64,000 nt of DNA, from assembly GCA_019925095.2 (NCBI GenBank), contig CM034398.1:9935001-9999000 (forward strand), given 5' to 3'. The notes under the pieces were generated by a model, which saw only the letters and a program-made list of their open reading frames with translations, made no database searches and had not been told where the DNA came from. This stretch comes from Dendrolimus kikuchii. Its lineage: Eukaryota > Arthropoda > Insecta > Lepidoptera > Lasiocampidae. Below, in pieces: positions 33,021 through 43,500 of the stretch (position 1 is the stretch's first letter; each line of letters begins with the position of its first letter). The position numbers and the translations under genes were made by a program.

Positions 33021-34505
33021 ATGCCTACCAAATCGCAATCTGCCATCTTTATGCAAACCCATAAGTACATAACTTTCCTATTAGAGATAGCTAACCTTAT
33101 ATTAAAAGGAGACAAAAAGTATAGTGTAAACGATTTCATAGGGCGCTTTACAAAATTGGACGATATAAAGGGCAAGTTGGATACAGTATATTATGAGATC
33201 TTGGACTCTAAAGACCTTGACGACAAAGTGGAAAAATGGTACTTTGACTACTACACCTCGGCTATAGAAGCATATGAAAAAATTTTGGTGGCAAACATCA
33301 CCATCAGCTCAAGCATCAAACCAAGCTCGCCCACATTCTCCACGTCTACTGTTCTGCCCAAAATAGATCTACCCAAATTTTCTTCCAAGCTTGAGGATTG
33401 GCCATCTTTCATAACAATTTTCAAAAGCCTTACGGACACTGCCGGTAATTTGTCAGGTGCAGTTAAATTACACTATTTATTTTCTTGCCTCTCCGGAGAA
33501 GCTCTCAGTATGGTATCACACCTCAAGGTTACCGATGAGAACTACGATGTAGCGATGACAACACTTGCCAATCGCTACGAAAATCGCCGAGTTCTCATTG
33601 ATAGGTTTATAGATATGATACTAGAGTTACCCCACATCACCACCCGCTCACAAATCAGACAGTTATTTTTAGCCCCTCTTATTTCAACCCAATCGGCGCT
33701 TAAAAACCTAAACTTACCACTACATGACTCAGACTACGTCCTAGTGTCAATAGTAGTGCGGAAGTTAAAGGGCGAGCTTCGCACATTATTTGAACGAACG
33801 CATGGGTCTTCAGACACTCTGCCCACCTTAAAGGATGTAATCACATTCTTAGAAGACCATGCACGTTGCACAGAAACTGAGACATATAACCCACCCCCCC
33901 CTCCCCTCAGCCCGACATACAGACAAACTGAACGTGCTTCTCCCTCAGCACGGTACCAACCACGCGCTTCTGCACCCAGACCAGAAATTCGGCACGTTCG
34001 TTTTCAGCCCACTACTTCCGTCCGCCCACCTTTAACGCGCCCTGCATATCCTCTACAAAGTCAAGCGTACCCTGTACAGTACGCTCAAGGATACCCACAG
34101 TCTACACAATATTTCGAGCCCATAGCACAAGATTCCGCCCACCCACCAGCACCGACCAATAATTATTACTGCCCTTGGTGTCACGTTAGAGGACACAGGT
34201 TGCTGAACTGCGGTGAATACCTAAGACAGCCTACGCAAGGGCGCTGGGATTTTATCCAAGCTCATGAACGGTGCCGTAAGTGTCTAGGACCCCATTACTC
34301 TGACGAGTGCAGATCCACAGGACGGTGTAGAGAATGTGATAGCGAGAAACACCATACCACCTTACATCGCAGTGGCTTTGAATCACCCACATATGACAAT
34401 TCTCACCTCTTGCCCCCACAACTAAGAGGACAAGAACACACCCGCCCAACCACGGAATCAAGAAACTCTTCTCGTCGTAATTCACCTATTAATTCACAAC
34501 AATGA
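33021..34505 (+). CDS. gag: BEL/Pao Gag polyprotein
   Basis: Gag, 494 residues, would form the cytoplasmic particle that packages the element RNA. The ATG at 33021 is the first in frame after the leader. Residues about 110-260 carry the conserved BEL/Pao gag region (L-P-K-I-D-L-P-K-F, then W-x-x-F and L-F-S-C-L-S-G-E-A), the region I know as DUF1759. A Pro- and Gln-rich linker follows (about 290-380). Residues about 384-449 hold three zinc-knuckle-like modules: C-P-W-C-x3-G-H-x4-C, C-x2-C-x3-H-x4-C and C-x2-C-x4-H-x3-H. The frame ends at TGA 34503-34505, and the next codons are CTA CCT in the same frame as pol. BEL/Pao elements normally encode Gag-Pol as one chain, so the stop is either a readthrough signal or a point mutation. 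Confidence 0.92.
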   Translation: MPTKSQSAIFMQTHKYITFLLEIANLILKGDKKYSVNDFIGRFTKLDDIKGKLDTVYYEILDSKDLDDKVEKWYFDYYTSAIEAYEKILVANITISSSIKPSSPTFSTSTVLPKIDLPKFSSKLEDWPSFITIFKSLTDTAGNLSGAVKLHYLFSCLSGEALSMVSHLKVTDENYDVAMTTLANRYENRRVLIDRFIDMILELPHITTRSQIRQLFLAPLISTQSALKNLNLPLHDSDYVLVSIVVRKLKGELRTLFERTHGSSDTLPTLKDVITFLEDHARCTETETYNPPPPPLSPTYRQTERASPSARYQPRASAPRPEIRHVRFQPTTSVRPPLTRPAYPLQSQAYPVQYAQGYPQSTQYFEPIAQDSAHPPAPTNNYYCPWCHVRGHRLLNCGEYLRQPTQGRWDFIQAHERCRKCLGPHYSDECRSTGRCRECDSEKHHTTLHRSGFESPTYDNSHLLPPQLRGQEHTRPTTESRNSSRRNSPINSQQ

Positions 34506-37500
34506 CTACCTGCTACTCACTTACACAATACTACACTACACCCACCCATACCATCGCTACAATATACACCATCCACTACATCACGTAAACAAAATAAATC
34601 CCAGTTTCATACTCAGCACTATGATAATAAAGTTTATCATAATAATCACTTGCCCGGCAGCCCTGTTACTTCCTCTGATAAAGCTAACCAAAATGACAGT
34701 CATATTTCAGCACATACTCAGCACATTACAGTACACGATCCACCAGTTTTATTACCCACTGTGTCCCTAGAACTAGCAGACAACGCTGGAGAATTTCATA
34801 AGGCAAGAGCATTATTAGACAGCGGTTCCATGCTAACCTTGTTAACTAAAACTATGACACAAAAATTACGTTTGCCTGTCGAGCACACAGAACTAAAAAT
34901 TACAGGAGTCGGTAATCAGCAGACTCAAAACTCTAGTTCTTCAACTACCATCACATTCCGCCCTATTCACACCGAAGTCCCAGTAATTAGCGCAAAGGCA
35001 TACATTCTACCAGATTTGACAGGTCTTTTACCATTAACAATGTTACCTGACGTTGTTCCACTCCTCGACTCGACACAGCTTCCCCTAGCAGACTCGTCTT
35101 ATCGTTTTCCAGCCGCTATTGACTTGATTATGGGTTCTGATGTCTTGGGCCAAATTTTGGATGGTAACAAAATTTTTTTGGGCCCCGGCAGGCCAATAGC
35201 CTTCGGCACGATCTTCAATTTCGCTCTTTTAGGTCCTATCAATCCAAACTACACAAAGCCTGAGCCTCAAGTTAATTCAGCACTAGTAAATATTGACTGT
35301 TTACAACCCCAACACTCAAATAAAGAAATACACTCCGCTCTGGAGAGATTCTGGGAAGTCGAAGAAGTGCAATCAAAGGACAACTCAACCTCTGACGAGT
35401 GTGAGGAGAACTTTCGTTCTACCACCACACGTGATCCCACAGGGCGATACATAGTATCCCTTCCCTTTCTTACAAAGGCACCTAAGCTCGGTGCAACCCA
35501 CGCTATTGCACTACGACGATTCCTTAATTTGGAGCGCAAACTCCAAAGAGATCCTACCCTCCGCTCAAAATATATCGACTTCATGAAGGAATACATTGAC
35601 ATGGGCCACATGGCTCTTTGTCACCCCAGCACATTCAAAGGAAAAGACCATTTTTACGTCCCGCATCATGGCATCTTCAAAGCCAACTCTGAAAAACTTC
35701 GCACGGTTTTTGATGGCAGCTGTAAGAGCTCTAATGGTGTCAGTCTTAATGACTGTCTGCACACTGGCCCACCGCTCCAACGTGATATTACTGACATCAT
35801 TCTAAATTTTCGTACTCACAAAGTGGTCTTTAGTACAGACATCCAGATGATGTTTAGAAATATACTAGTTCACCCAGACCACAGACGGTTCCAACTCATT
35901 CTATGGCGCTCTTCTCCAGATCAACCTCTGCTCACTTACGCCCTGTCCACTGTCACGTATGGCCTACGACCCAGCCCCTTCCTCGCCAATCGATCTATTA
36001 TACAGCTGGTCACTGATGAAGGTCACCGTTTTCCCCAGGCTGCACAGGTTCTTACGCACTCCATATTCGTGGATGACATTCTGACTGGGCATGATTCAGT
36101 TGACAAGGCAATAGCTCTGCAGACTGAACTCATTGAGTTACTAGCCCTAGGGGGATTTCATTTGCGAAAGTGGACCTCAAACTCTCGTCAGCTTTTAGAA
36201 CGCTTCCCGGATGATCAATGTGACATACCCAAGGATTTTGATGTTGTACCCGACTCCAATGCAATCAAGGTACTTGGTATGCAATGGATACCCCAAACGG
36301 ACGAATTTACATATCACATTTCGGTACCTACACTGGAAAAATTTACCAAAAGGTCAATACTCAGTACCATCGCTCGTTTATACGATCCTAGTGGATGGAT
36401 CAGCCCAGTTATTTTCCGCGCAAAACTGCTCATTCAGCACCTATGGACTCTAAAGTTAGACTGGGATGAATCGGCTCCCAATGATGTCACATTTCAATTT
36501 CAGCACATTTTTGAAGACTTACCTCTACTCTCTGCTCTTCGACTCCCCAGAACAATTTGCACCAGCAAAGATTCCACCTACACCCTACACGGTTTTGCCG
36601 ATGCATCCGAATCCGGATATGCAGCCGCAGTCTATCTTCATGAAACGAATATCACGGGTCAGGTACACGTCAGACTACTTGTTTCTAAATCCAAGGTAGC
36701 CCCCATTAAAACCCGACAGACTATACCAAAGCTGGAACTTTCAGCTGCACACCTCACTTCGCTGCTCATTTCTCGCGTCTCTGTTCAACTTTCTGCCCAC
36801 ATTACCATTCAGCAACACTTTTGTTGGTCAGACAGTACTATCGTACTCGCCTGGCTTAAAACTCCTTCTCAATCCCTACAGGTCTTTGAGGCCAATCGAG
36901 TCTCTGCCATTGCAGCCAATCCATGTAACCCTACTTGGAGACATGTACCCTCAGCTCTTAACCCTGCCGACTGTGCTAGCAGGGGAATATCAGCACAGGA
37001 ACTCTTAGCCTATGACCTATGGTGGTCGCCTACTTGGCTCAAGGCCCCACCTGATACCTGGCCCACGATGCCCCCTGCTTTGGGTCATCACGTACTGCCT
37101 GGTCTAAAACCAAGAAAAATGGTAGCTCACATCGCGGTTCCTGATCTAGACACGGATTTACTCACGAGATTCAGCTCCTTAGACACACTTGTAGGCGTAA
37201 CCGCATGTATTAAACGTTTTGCACACAATTGCTTGGTATCTTCTCACTCTCGCATCGTTGGTCCCATTACCGTAGACGAACGTAAGAAAGCGCTCTTACA
37301 CTGGGTACGCTCAGTCCAACAAAATATGTTCGCTGAAGACATCCACCGACTGCAAACTAACAAATTATGTACAGTGCGAATACAACGCCTCTCGCCCTTT
37401 CTCAAGGATGGTCTTCTTAGAGTAGGAGGGCGCTTGTCCAACTCAGCCCTTAGATATGACACACAACATCCCCTCATCTTACCCAGTTCAAGCCCCCTTG

Positions 37501-38636
37501 TGGACCTAATTATAGATCATTTCCACACTATACACTGCCACCCGGGCGCAGATACACTACACGCACTACTCCGTCAACAATACTGGATTTTATCTGGAAG
37601 GCGAGTCATTCGTCACCGTGTCTTTAAATGTGTACGCTGTTTTAGGCATCGAGCTCAGCCGAATCCCCCTTTTATGGCCGACCTACCGGCTGATCGAGTC
37701 AGCCCACAACCGGTGTTTAGTCAAGTGTCCACGGATTTTGCCGGACCATTCCTAATTAAATCAAGTACTCTACGCAATGCCAAACTTCTCAAAGGCTACT
37801 TTTGTGTTTTCGTTTGTCTCGCCACCAAGGCAGTGCACTTAGAGGCTGTCTCGGAACTTTCTACGGACGCCTTTTTTGCGGCATTGCAAAGGTTCGTTAG
37901 TCGGCGCGGAATCCCTACCCTAATTCGCTCTGATTGCGGTACAAACTATGTCGGCGCAAGAAATCAGCTCATAGAAGTACAAAACTTCTTAAAGGCCAAT
38001 GATGATAGAATTACGCACAAGCTAGCCACACAGCAGATCACATGGTTGCTCAATCCGCCCTCAGCTCCTTCTTTTGGCGGTCTGCACGAGGCAGCCGTGA
38101 AATCTACTAAGCAATTACTCTATCGCGTATTAGGTGAGCAGCATCTGACCTTTGAAGAATTTTCTACACTCTTAGCCCGTATTGAGGCCGTTCTCAACTC
38201 TCGACCACTCTGCCCTCTGTCTTCAGACCCTACAGACTTCGAAGTCCTAACCGCTGGTCATTTCCTTATAGGTCGCCCACTTACCGCATTACCCGAACAT
38301 TCCCATGAATCCTCTCCTCCATCAACCCTACGACGTTTTCGCTTAGTGCAAGCGTTGGCTCAGCGATTTTGGACCTTGTGGTCGAAATCCTACCTGCACA
38401 CTCTCCAATCCCGATCTAAATGGACTACGGAAACCAGTCGACCCAAGATTGGTGAGCTGGTACTCATAAAGGAGGATAATCTTCCCAGACTCCAGTGGAA
38501 GATGGGAAGAATAAAGAAGATTCTGCCCGGAAAGGATGACGTCGTCCGAGTCGTAGAACTCAGCACCAAGGATGGCAGCTTAACGAGACCAGTCACAAAG
38601 ATTGCTCGTCTTCCCCTCGACGACAACAGCACTTAG
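34506..38636 (+). CDS. pol: BEL/Pao Pol polyprotein (protease, RT, RNase H, integrase)
   Basis: The frame is continuous with gag except for the single TGA at 34503. It is open from 34506 to TAG at 38634. There is no in-frame ATG until 34830, which lies after the protease D-S-G-S, so Pol cannot start on its own with an intact protease. Residues are numbered from a TTG at 34650. D57-S-G is the aspartic protease motif (DUF1758-type). The RT spans about 330-510, with S-T-D-I-Q-M-M-F near 396 (motif A) and F-V-D-D at 473-476. RNase H spans about 645-735 (F-A-D-A-S-E, K-L-E-L-S, W-S-D-S-T), in the region known as Peptidase_A17. The integrase zinc finger is near 955-1000 (H...H...C-x2-C), and the D,D,E core has D near 1029, D near 1095 and E near 1147. 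A C-terminal DUF5641-like region ends the protein. All key catalytic residues are present. Confidence 0.93.
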   Translation, partial: LPATHLHNTTLHPPIPSLQYTPSTTSRKQNKSQFHTQHYDNKVYHNNHLPGSPVTSSDKANQNDSHISAHTQHITVHDPPVLLPTVSLELADNAGEFHKARALLDSGSMLTLLTKTMTQKLRLPVEHTELKITGVGNQQTQNSSSSTTITFRPIHTEVPVISAKAYILPDLTGLLPLTMLPDVVPLLDSTQLPLADSSYRFPAAIDLIMGSDVLGQILDGNKIFLGPGRPIAFGTIFNFALLGPINPNYTKPEPQVNSALVNIDCLQPQHSNKEIHSALERFWEVEEVQSKDNSTSDECEENFRSTTTRDPTGRYIVSLPFLTKAPKLGATHAIALRRFLNLERKLQRDPTLRSKYIDFMKEYIDMGHMALCHPSTFKGKDHFYVPHHGIFKANSEKLRTVFDGSCKSSNGVSLNDCLHTGPPLQRDITDIILNFRTHKVVFSTDIQMMFRNILVHPDHRRFQLILWRSSPDQPLLTYALSTVTYGLRPSPFLANRSIIQLVTDEGHRFPQAAQVLTHSIFVDDILTGHDSVDKAIALQTELIELLALGGFHLRKWTSNSRQLLERFPDDQCDIPKDFDVVPDSNAIKVLGMQWIPQTDEFTYHISVPTLEKFTKRSILSTIARLYDPSGWISPVIFRAKLLIQHLWTLKLDWDESAPNDVTFQFQHIFEDLPLLSALRLPRTICTSKDSTYTLHGFADASESGYAAAVYLHETNITGQVHVRLLVSKSKVAPIKTRQTIPKLELSAAHLTSLLISRVSVQLSAHITIQQHFCWSDSTIVLAWLKTPSQSLQVFEANRVSAIAANPCNPTWRHVPSALNPADCASRGISAQELLAYDLWWSPTWLKAPPDTWPTMPPALGHHVLPGLKPRKMVAHIAVPDLDTDLLTRFSSLDTLVGVTACIKRFAHNCLVSSHSRIVGPITVDERKKALLHWVRSVQQNMFAEDIHRLQTNKLCTVRIQRLSPFLKDGLLRVGGRLSNSALRYDTQHPLILPSSSPLVDLIIDHFHTIHCHPGADTLHALLRQQYWILSGRRVIRHRVFKCVRCFRHRAQPNPPFMADLPADRVSPQPVFSQVSTDFAGPFLIKSSTLRNAKLLKGYFCVFVCLATKAVHLEAVSELSTDAFFAALQRFVSRRGIPTLIRSDCGTNYVGARNQLIEVQNFLKANDDRITHKLATQQITWLLNPPSAPSFGGLHEAAVKSTKQLLYRVLGEQHLTFEEFSTLLARIEAVLNSRPLCPLSSDPTDFEVLTAGHFLIGRPLTALPEHSHESSPPSTLRRFRLVQALAQRFWTLWSKSYLHTLQSRSKWTTETSRPKIGELVLIKEDNLPRLQWKMGRIKKILPGKDDVVRVVELSTKDGSLTRPVTKIARLPLDDNST

Positions 38637-38682
38637 TCAGCACTATAAATGGGAGCCGTCACCTTTTCCCCGGGCCCCAGGA

Positions 38683-38865
38683 TGTTCACGCCACCGCGTA
38701 ACGAACGATGATTCCCCGAAAAAGTAATTTACCCCGCACTTCCGCGTCTCAACGATCAGTCTGAATCGATCCGTCGTAAAAACATTCACGCATCGCGCGC
38801 GCATTTGAGATATCCACCCAATTGCAATACTAACCGGGTTCCAAGAGCTTGGTGATAAGTGGCAA
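38683..38865 (+). repeat. 3' terminal repeat (LTR) of the BEL/Pao element
   Basis: It starts TGTTCACGCCACCGCG and ends GATAAGTGGCA(A), and then host sequence ATTAGCATTG follows. It contains about 54 bases absent from the 5' copy but lacks anything corresponding to the 5' leader after 32184 (TATA-like box onward). It is either a genuinely short LTR of about 182 bp or a truncated one. Confidence 0.75.
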
Positions 38866-38869
38866 TTAG

Positions 38870-39785
38870 CATTGTAATGAAATCCAATTATAGTTAGGTG
38901 ATTTATTATTTAAAAAAAACAGTCATAGTAAAATAAAAGTATACTCGCTACCTTCATTTTTTTTAATCGGATAAAAAAAGTAAATTAAATATTTCAAATT
39001 AAAAAAAAAATGATTTTTTATGTATTTATTATGGATCATATCGTAAAAATTGATTCTAATATTAACTAACATGTAGTGCGTGTTTTAGGCAGACCAATGA
39101 ATTAACTCATAAATTAGTTGATCTCGAAATCCATCCAAGGGTACAAGAAAAAATGTTCTAAACTGTGGCTTAAATTACAGCTTTAAATATATTTAAAAAA
39201 ACTTAAAAATTACTCCTCATTTTACAACAAAAATAAAGGTGATATGACTTTATAAAAATCAAGTATTCAAAGTAACAGCAGAACACCTGGCAACTGTTAT
39301 TTCTAAGTTCTTCCCGTCACACGGCACCGGCCATTAGTTTTTAACTGCCGTGACCGCTTGCGTAGAATACCGGTTAACTGTAGGAAAAAGTATATCTTAT
39401 ACAAGCCGCCTAACGATTCCTTACAAAATGAAGGCGGTTTATATAATAGTTTGAGAAAAAATTAACTTTCCAAATGATCGGCTTGGAATGGTTTTGAATT
39501 AATTGTTCTATATATAGTAAATTATACTAAGGCTCCATTAAACTCAATTCCTACCAGCTTCTCTAGAAGAATACACTATATTATGGAAAAGACCTAACTA
39601 CTATTAACGACTTACTATAATAATATGGAAAAGAATCCTAGTATTAAAAATTATTTGAAATATATTGTTTATTGATTTAAACCAGTTATATAATAATAAT
39701 AATAAAAATAATGATATTTGTTTATTTTTAAGCTTACTTTCATATTAAAAAGTAACTGGTTGTAATATTTTTTTTATATAACATG
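38870..39785. other. No recognisable feature
   Basis: AT-rich sequence downstream of the BEL/Pao element. Confidence 0.4.
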
Positions 39786-40064
39786 AGTTCAGGAGACAGG
39801 TAAATGGCCCACCTGATAGAAAGCGATTACTATCGCCTATGGATATTTGCAACACCAACTCCTCTCTCTTAGAGGAGACTGGAACCTGGCCATTAATGCC
39901 GGAACACAACTCAAAGTTGCTATGGCGACATACTCTGGACCAGGTGTGGTAGCCATCCAGACGGGCAAATATCCTACCACCTGGTTGTGGGTTGTTTTGC
40001 TGCCTCTTACAACAGGCCGCCAGGCCATAGGAAATTGTATTCTTTCACCGTTCCTGCACGATTA
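39786..40064 (-). repeat. 310-bp dispersed repeat, family D1
   Basis: An antisense copy from 'ttcaggagacaggtaaatgg' to 'tcctgcacgat'. It has short internal deletions (for example around the 'gctgctctc' block) relative to 45937-46252. The open frames over it are those of the repeat, not genes. Confidence 0.8.
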
Positions 40065-40619
40065 ATTCCCCGTTTTTTTTTCAATCTTCTTGTATTCTTA
40101 TTTATTTTCTTTAAAAATTTTAGCTTCTTGGAAGCTGGAAACTGCTTATATAACAACTATTTATCGAAATAGAACCGATATAAAAAAATAAAAACTACCG
40201 TGATTAAAGCTAATGCAATTATGACCGTAACTTTTTCTGCCCACTTAAATGTCGAAAACATATATATAACTTTAAAGACATCTATCTTCCCAGTTATCGC
40301 CAAGAAGCCCTCTTAACGTCTATCAAAGTGACACCCCACCACCCCGTGGAAATTCATTTGCTCACGAAATCTATTCACACCTCAACACTCAGCGTAGAAA
40401 TGTTGAATTATTATCACTGTTAAATGAATTTAAGTTTTAATTTAATTATGTGCACAAATCCAAATGCAACGAACGGAAAAGGGGCAAGTTGGAGTAAGAG
40501 GAATATCCAGGGCCAGCTTCAGAAATAAGGGCTAAGTGCACACTGGTACCATGTGATAAATTAATTTACATCTATGATCAAATAGATAGAAAATACCTTG
40601 TAGCTCACTAATCTATAGT
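40065..40619. other. No recognisable feature
   Basis: AT-rich, no element that I can support. Confidence 0.4.
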
Positions 40620-40815
40620 TAATGTTATAAAGAGGTAAAGTTTGTGAGTTTGTGACGTTATAGGGGGGTAATCTCTAGATCTACTAAACCGATTTTAAAA
40701 ATTCTTTTACTGTTAGAAAGCTACGTAAACAGGGAGTGTCATAGGCTATATAACATGGCGCTATATACCACGGGAGCGGAACAGAGCGCGGCTGAAACCG
40801 CGTCGGGCCGCTAGT
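40620..40815 (+). repeat. Dispersed repeat, unclassified
   Basis: The block 'gttataaagaggtaaagttt', 'actaaaccgattttaaa', 'gctacgtaaacagggagtg', 'ataggctatat', 'gcgcggctgaaaccgcgtcg', 'ggccgctagt' has the layout of a widespread insect short repeat that ends in 'gccgctagt'. There is no second copy in the window, so the call rests on general recognition. Confidence 0.35.
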
Positions 40816-40995
40816 GATTAGGAAAAATGTTTAAAACCTTAGCTACAACAATAAAAAATCAAATATAAGCGCGCTAAAATTCGATAAACCATAATTTTAT
40901 TATCAAATAAATAGTTAATAGCTATTCACTATATTACAAATACAAGCTTTAAGATTAAGTGTTTATATTTTTCTCAAATCTAAAGACAATATTAT

Positions 40996-41886
40996 ATAAT
41001 AAAACTACGTTTTAACGGTTTTAAGCGCGGTAATTTTATTTGATTTTGGTTTTACCGACGTTTCGGCCACTTTTCAGTGGCCGTGATCACGGAAGACAAA
41101 GATGTCAAGTGTCAACGAGTATTGTTAAAGTTTTATTTAGCCTACCGCCAACTTATTAATTTTAATTATTTAATTTTTAATTTTGTTTATGGTTATTATT
41201 TAATCTATGGGAGCCTAATCTAATTTACTACCGCTTCGCAACATGTTATGGCTTGAAGAGAAGAAGCGGCGCAAGAAACTCTTCAGCAAACATGCCTAGC
41301 TCTAATAATTTTATATAATATTAAAATGGGTGGAAGGAAAAATAAAAGTAATTATCAGTCAAGTTCGTTGTACGCAGAAAGAGCTCACAGTGTCTTGAGG
41401 TCTGGCAGCTGGTTTTTGCTGGGTTTGGGTCTTAATAGTTTTGATAATTGGATCCCAAACAGGTGGTACTTGCCAACCATCTTCTCTATTGAAATTTGGG
41501 TGTTTTTTGATTTCAATAGCCTCACGCATCATTCTAGGTATGAAACGATTCTCTTTCGCGAGGATTTGTGGGTTATCGAATCTGATGTAGTGGTTGGGTT
41601 TATCCAGTGTGTGTTCACTGATCGCAGACTTCGTAGACCTTGTGTGTTTCATGTCAGCAATGTGTTCTTTTACTCGTGCTTTTATGCTCCTCTTTGTTTG
41701 CCCAATGTATGACAATCCACACTCACAATCAAGCTTGTAAACCCCTGCATCCTGGAGTGGGATATTGCATTTCACAGGTCTCAGAAATTGGGTAATCTTT
41801 TTCTGCGGCTTGAAATATGTTTTGATTGAAGCTCGCCTGAGGATGTGACTAATTCTGTCTGTGACCCCCTTGATGTAGGGTAGGTT
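40996..41886 (-). mobile_element. Penelope-like element fragment
   Basis: The 3' terminal arm (from 40996) is nearly identical to 29372 onwards and is followed on the minus strand by a longer piece of the coding region than in the 29.4-kb copy. It breaks off at about 41886, so it is 5'-truncated and lacks the reverse transcriptase. There is no inverted second arm here. Confidence 0.8.
41359..41880 (-). pseudogene. Penelope-like GIY-YIG endonuclease domain, 5'-truncated ORF
   Basis: Numbering from a GTG at 41775, the fragment shows G11-V-Y and Y23-I-G, arginines at 29 and 34, H56 and E85, which together are the signature of the GIY-YIG nuclease found at the C-terminus of Penelope-like proteins. 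The frame remains open upstream to the truncation (pattern G-V-T-D-R-I-S-H-I-L-R-R), which is the linker after the RT thumb. In an intact element this nuclease nicks the target for reverse transcription. The RT is missing here, so the fragment is dead, although the nuclease motifs are preserved. Confidence 0.85.
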
Positions 41887-43360
41887 ACAATATTATAGTC
41901 AAACAATACATTGTATATATATTACGATGGACTTATAAGATGGTAGTCAAAGAAAAAGGTCCCACCTTCATAGATTGTGTGTGACTGTGTAAATGTATTG
42001 TCATAATTTTGTACAATTAAGAGTCAGATAGCTTATTAATTACATTGTACAATTATATACAGTAATTGAAATTATTTAAATAGTTATATTTTGAAAATAA
42101 AATTATAAGATGTTATGATAACAGATGGTTTAACCTCTACTTTTTATTATGTAAATAATGAAAATCAGATGACCCCTTAATCAAAGCCACTAAAACCAAA
42201 CCTAAAAAGTATTGTAATGTTGTAATGTAATATGTGCCAGATAACCAATTATTGTTACAAAGTTTATCAAAAACTGATTTTACATGCTAGTATACTAGAA
42301 AATAACTTCTCATTCTTTGGCCGTCAAAATCCTCTCGAACGACCTCCACCAGTGAGTACTGGCCCCCAAGTGGCAACTTCGAGAGAAGACTTAGTTAATT
42401 TTATGCCGTTCACGGCTGCTTTAATTTCTCGCTTGGCTGATAATTTTCTGGCGCTCGCATTAGTGATGCGATTATAGAACGATTTATACAATCGATTCGT
42501 CTGAAACAGGCACTAAATTCCGTTGAGTAATTCGAGTTCCGGATCACTTTAATATAGGTAAAGATATATGGTTCTAAGGTGATTACTTTAACAATATTAG
42601 GTAACTTTAACACATTGTTGATTAATGATGTACTAGCTATACCTACGTCTTTACAGATTTTGAATTAAATGAACATGCTTGTCAAGATCTTACCACATAT
42701 TATAATTTAGACGAATAAATATAATTTATGACGCATTATGCATCACTAGTACCTATGCACCAACAAAACAAAAAATATCAACCTATAAATATATTTTCAC
42801 ACCAACTATTTCTGATTCTAAAGTAATTATAACAAGTCTATTATTACATCCACAACACAATTTTCCTTTTTTTGTGCTAATCTTCTTTTTCTTGCTTATT
42901 TATGAACGCTTTAAGCAATGTAAAAGTAAAACGAGACATTAATTGTCATTTTAAGGTTGATGGTCCATTAAATGACTCTGAGCAGGATAGCTACACTCAG
43001 TTACTGGATATGACGCATTTTTCGATCCAGAACGAATGGTTAACATGGTTATACGTCTTATAAATACATTACTAACTTTCTATTATATCCCCCCATAGAA
43101 TGATTGAAAGATAACAACAATCATTCCCAGTAGAATGATTACATTCTATTCATCATAATAAAAGTACTAACTTTCTCCAGCTATTAATAGATAATATATC
43201 TACAAATTATTTGTTAAGTACAAGATTACCTCCTCTTGTGACAGCTGCCAATAAAAACACGCCTATCAAATTTCAATAAATAGAAACAATGTTAAACTCC
43301 GTCATCGAGACATCTAATTGGATTTTATATATAATGCAAATATTACACAGAATTATACTG
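41887..43360. other. No recognisable feature
   Basis: AT-rich, apart from a locally GC-richer piece at 42325-42475 inside an 81-codon plus frame (42232-42477) that has no recognisable domain. Confidence 0.4.
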
Positions 43361-43500
43361 ATCAACCAAATTTTATCAATTTGGTTGAAAAGCACAAAAC
43401 GAAAAGGACATAACGATGTTCAATAATATTGAATGATTCAAGTTTATGTTTATATGGATCACTGGTCGATTCTTCCAAATTGAAACAGAAATGAACCGTT
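43361..43500 (+). repeat. 130-bp repeat, family D5, copy 2
   Basis: It has 'actgatcaaccaaatttta', 'aatttggttgaaaag', 'aaggacataacgatgttc', 'ttgaatgattcaagttta' and 'tatggatcactgg', in the same order as at 16856 and 60437. Confidence 0.5.

Larger units (their letters stand above)
32050..38864 (+). mobile_element. BEL/Pao LTR retrotransposon
   Basis: The element contains gag (33021-34505) and pol (to 38636) in one frame, flanked by related terminal sequences (32057-32184 and 38683-38865). Pol has the order protease, RT, RNase H, integrase typical of BEL/Pao and Gypsy, with BEL/Pao-specific gag and pol regions. The host sequence ATTAG lies just before the left end (32045-32049) and just after the right end (38865-38869), a 5-bp TSD that fits BEL/Pao; GCAATTAG can be read as an 8-bp match. 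It interrupts the B block of the 30.6-32.0 kb repeat. Coding frames are almost intact, so the insertion is young. Confidence 0.9.
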
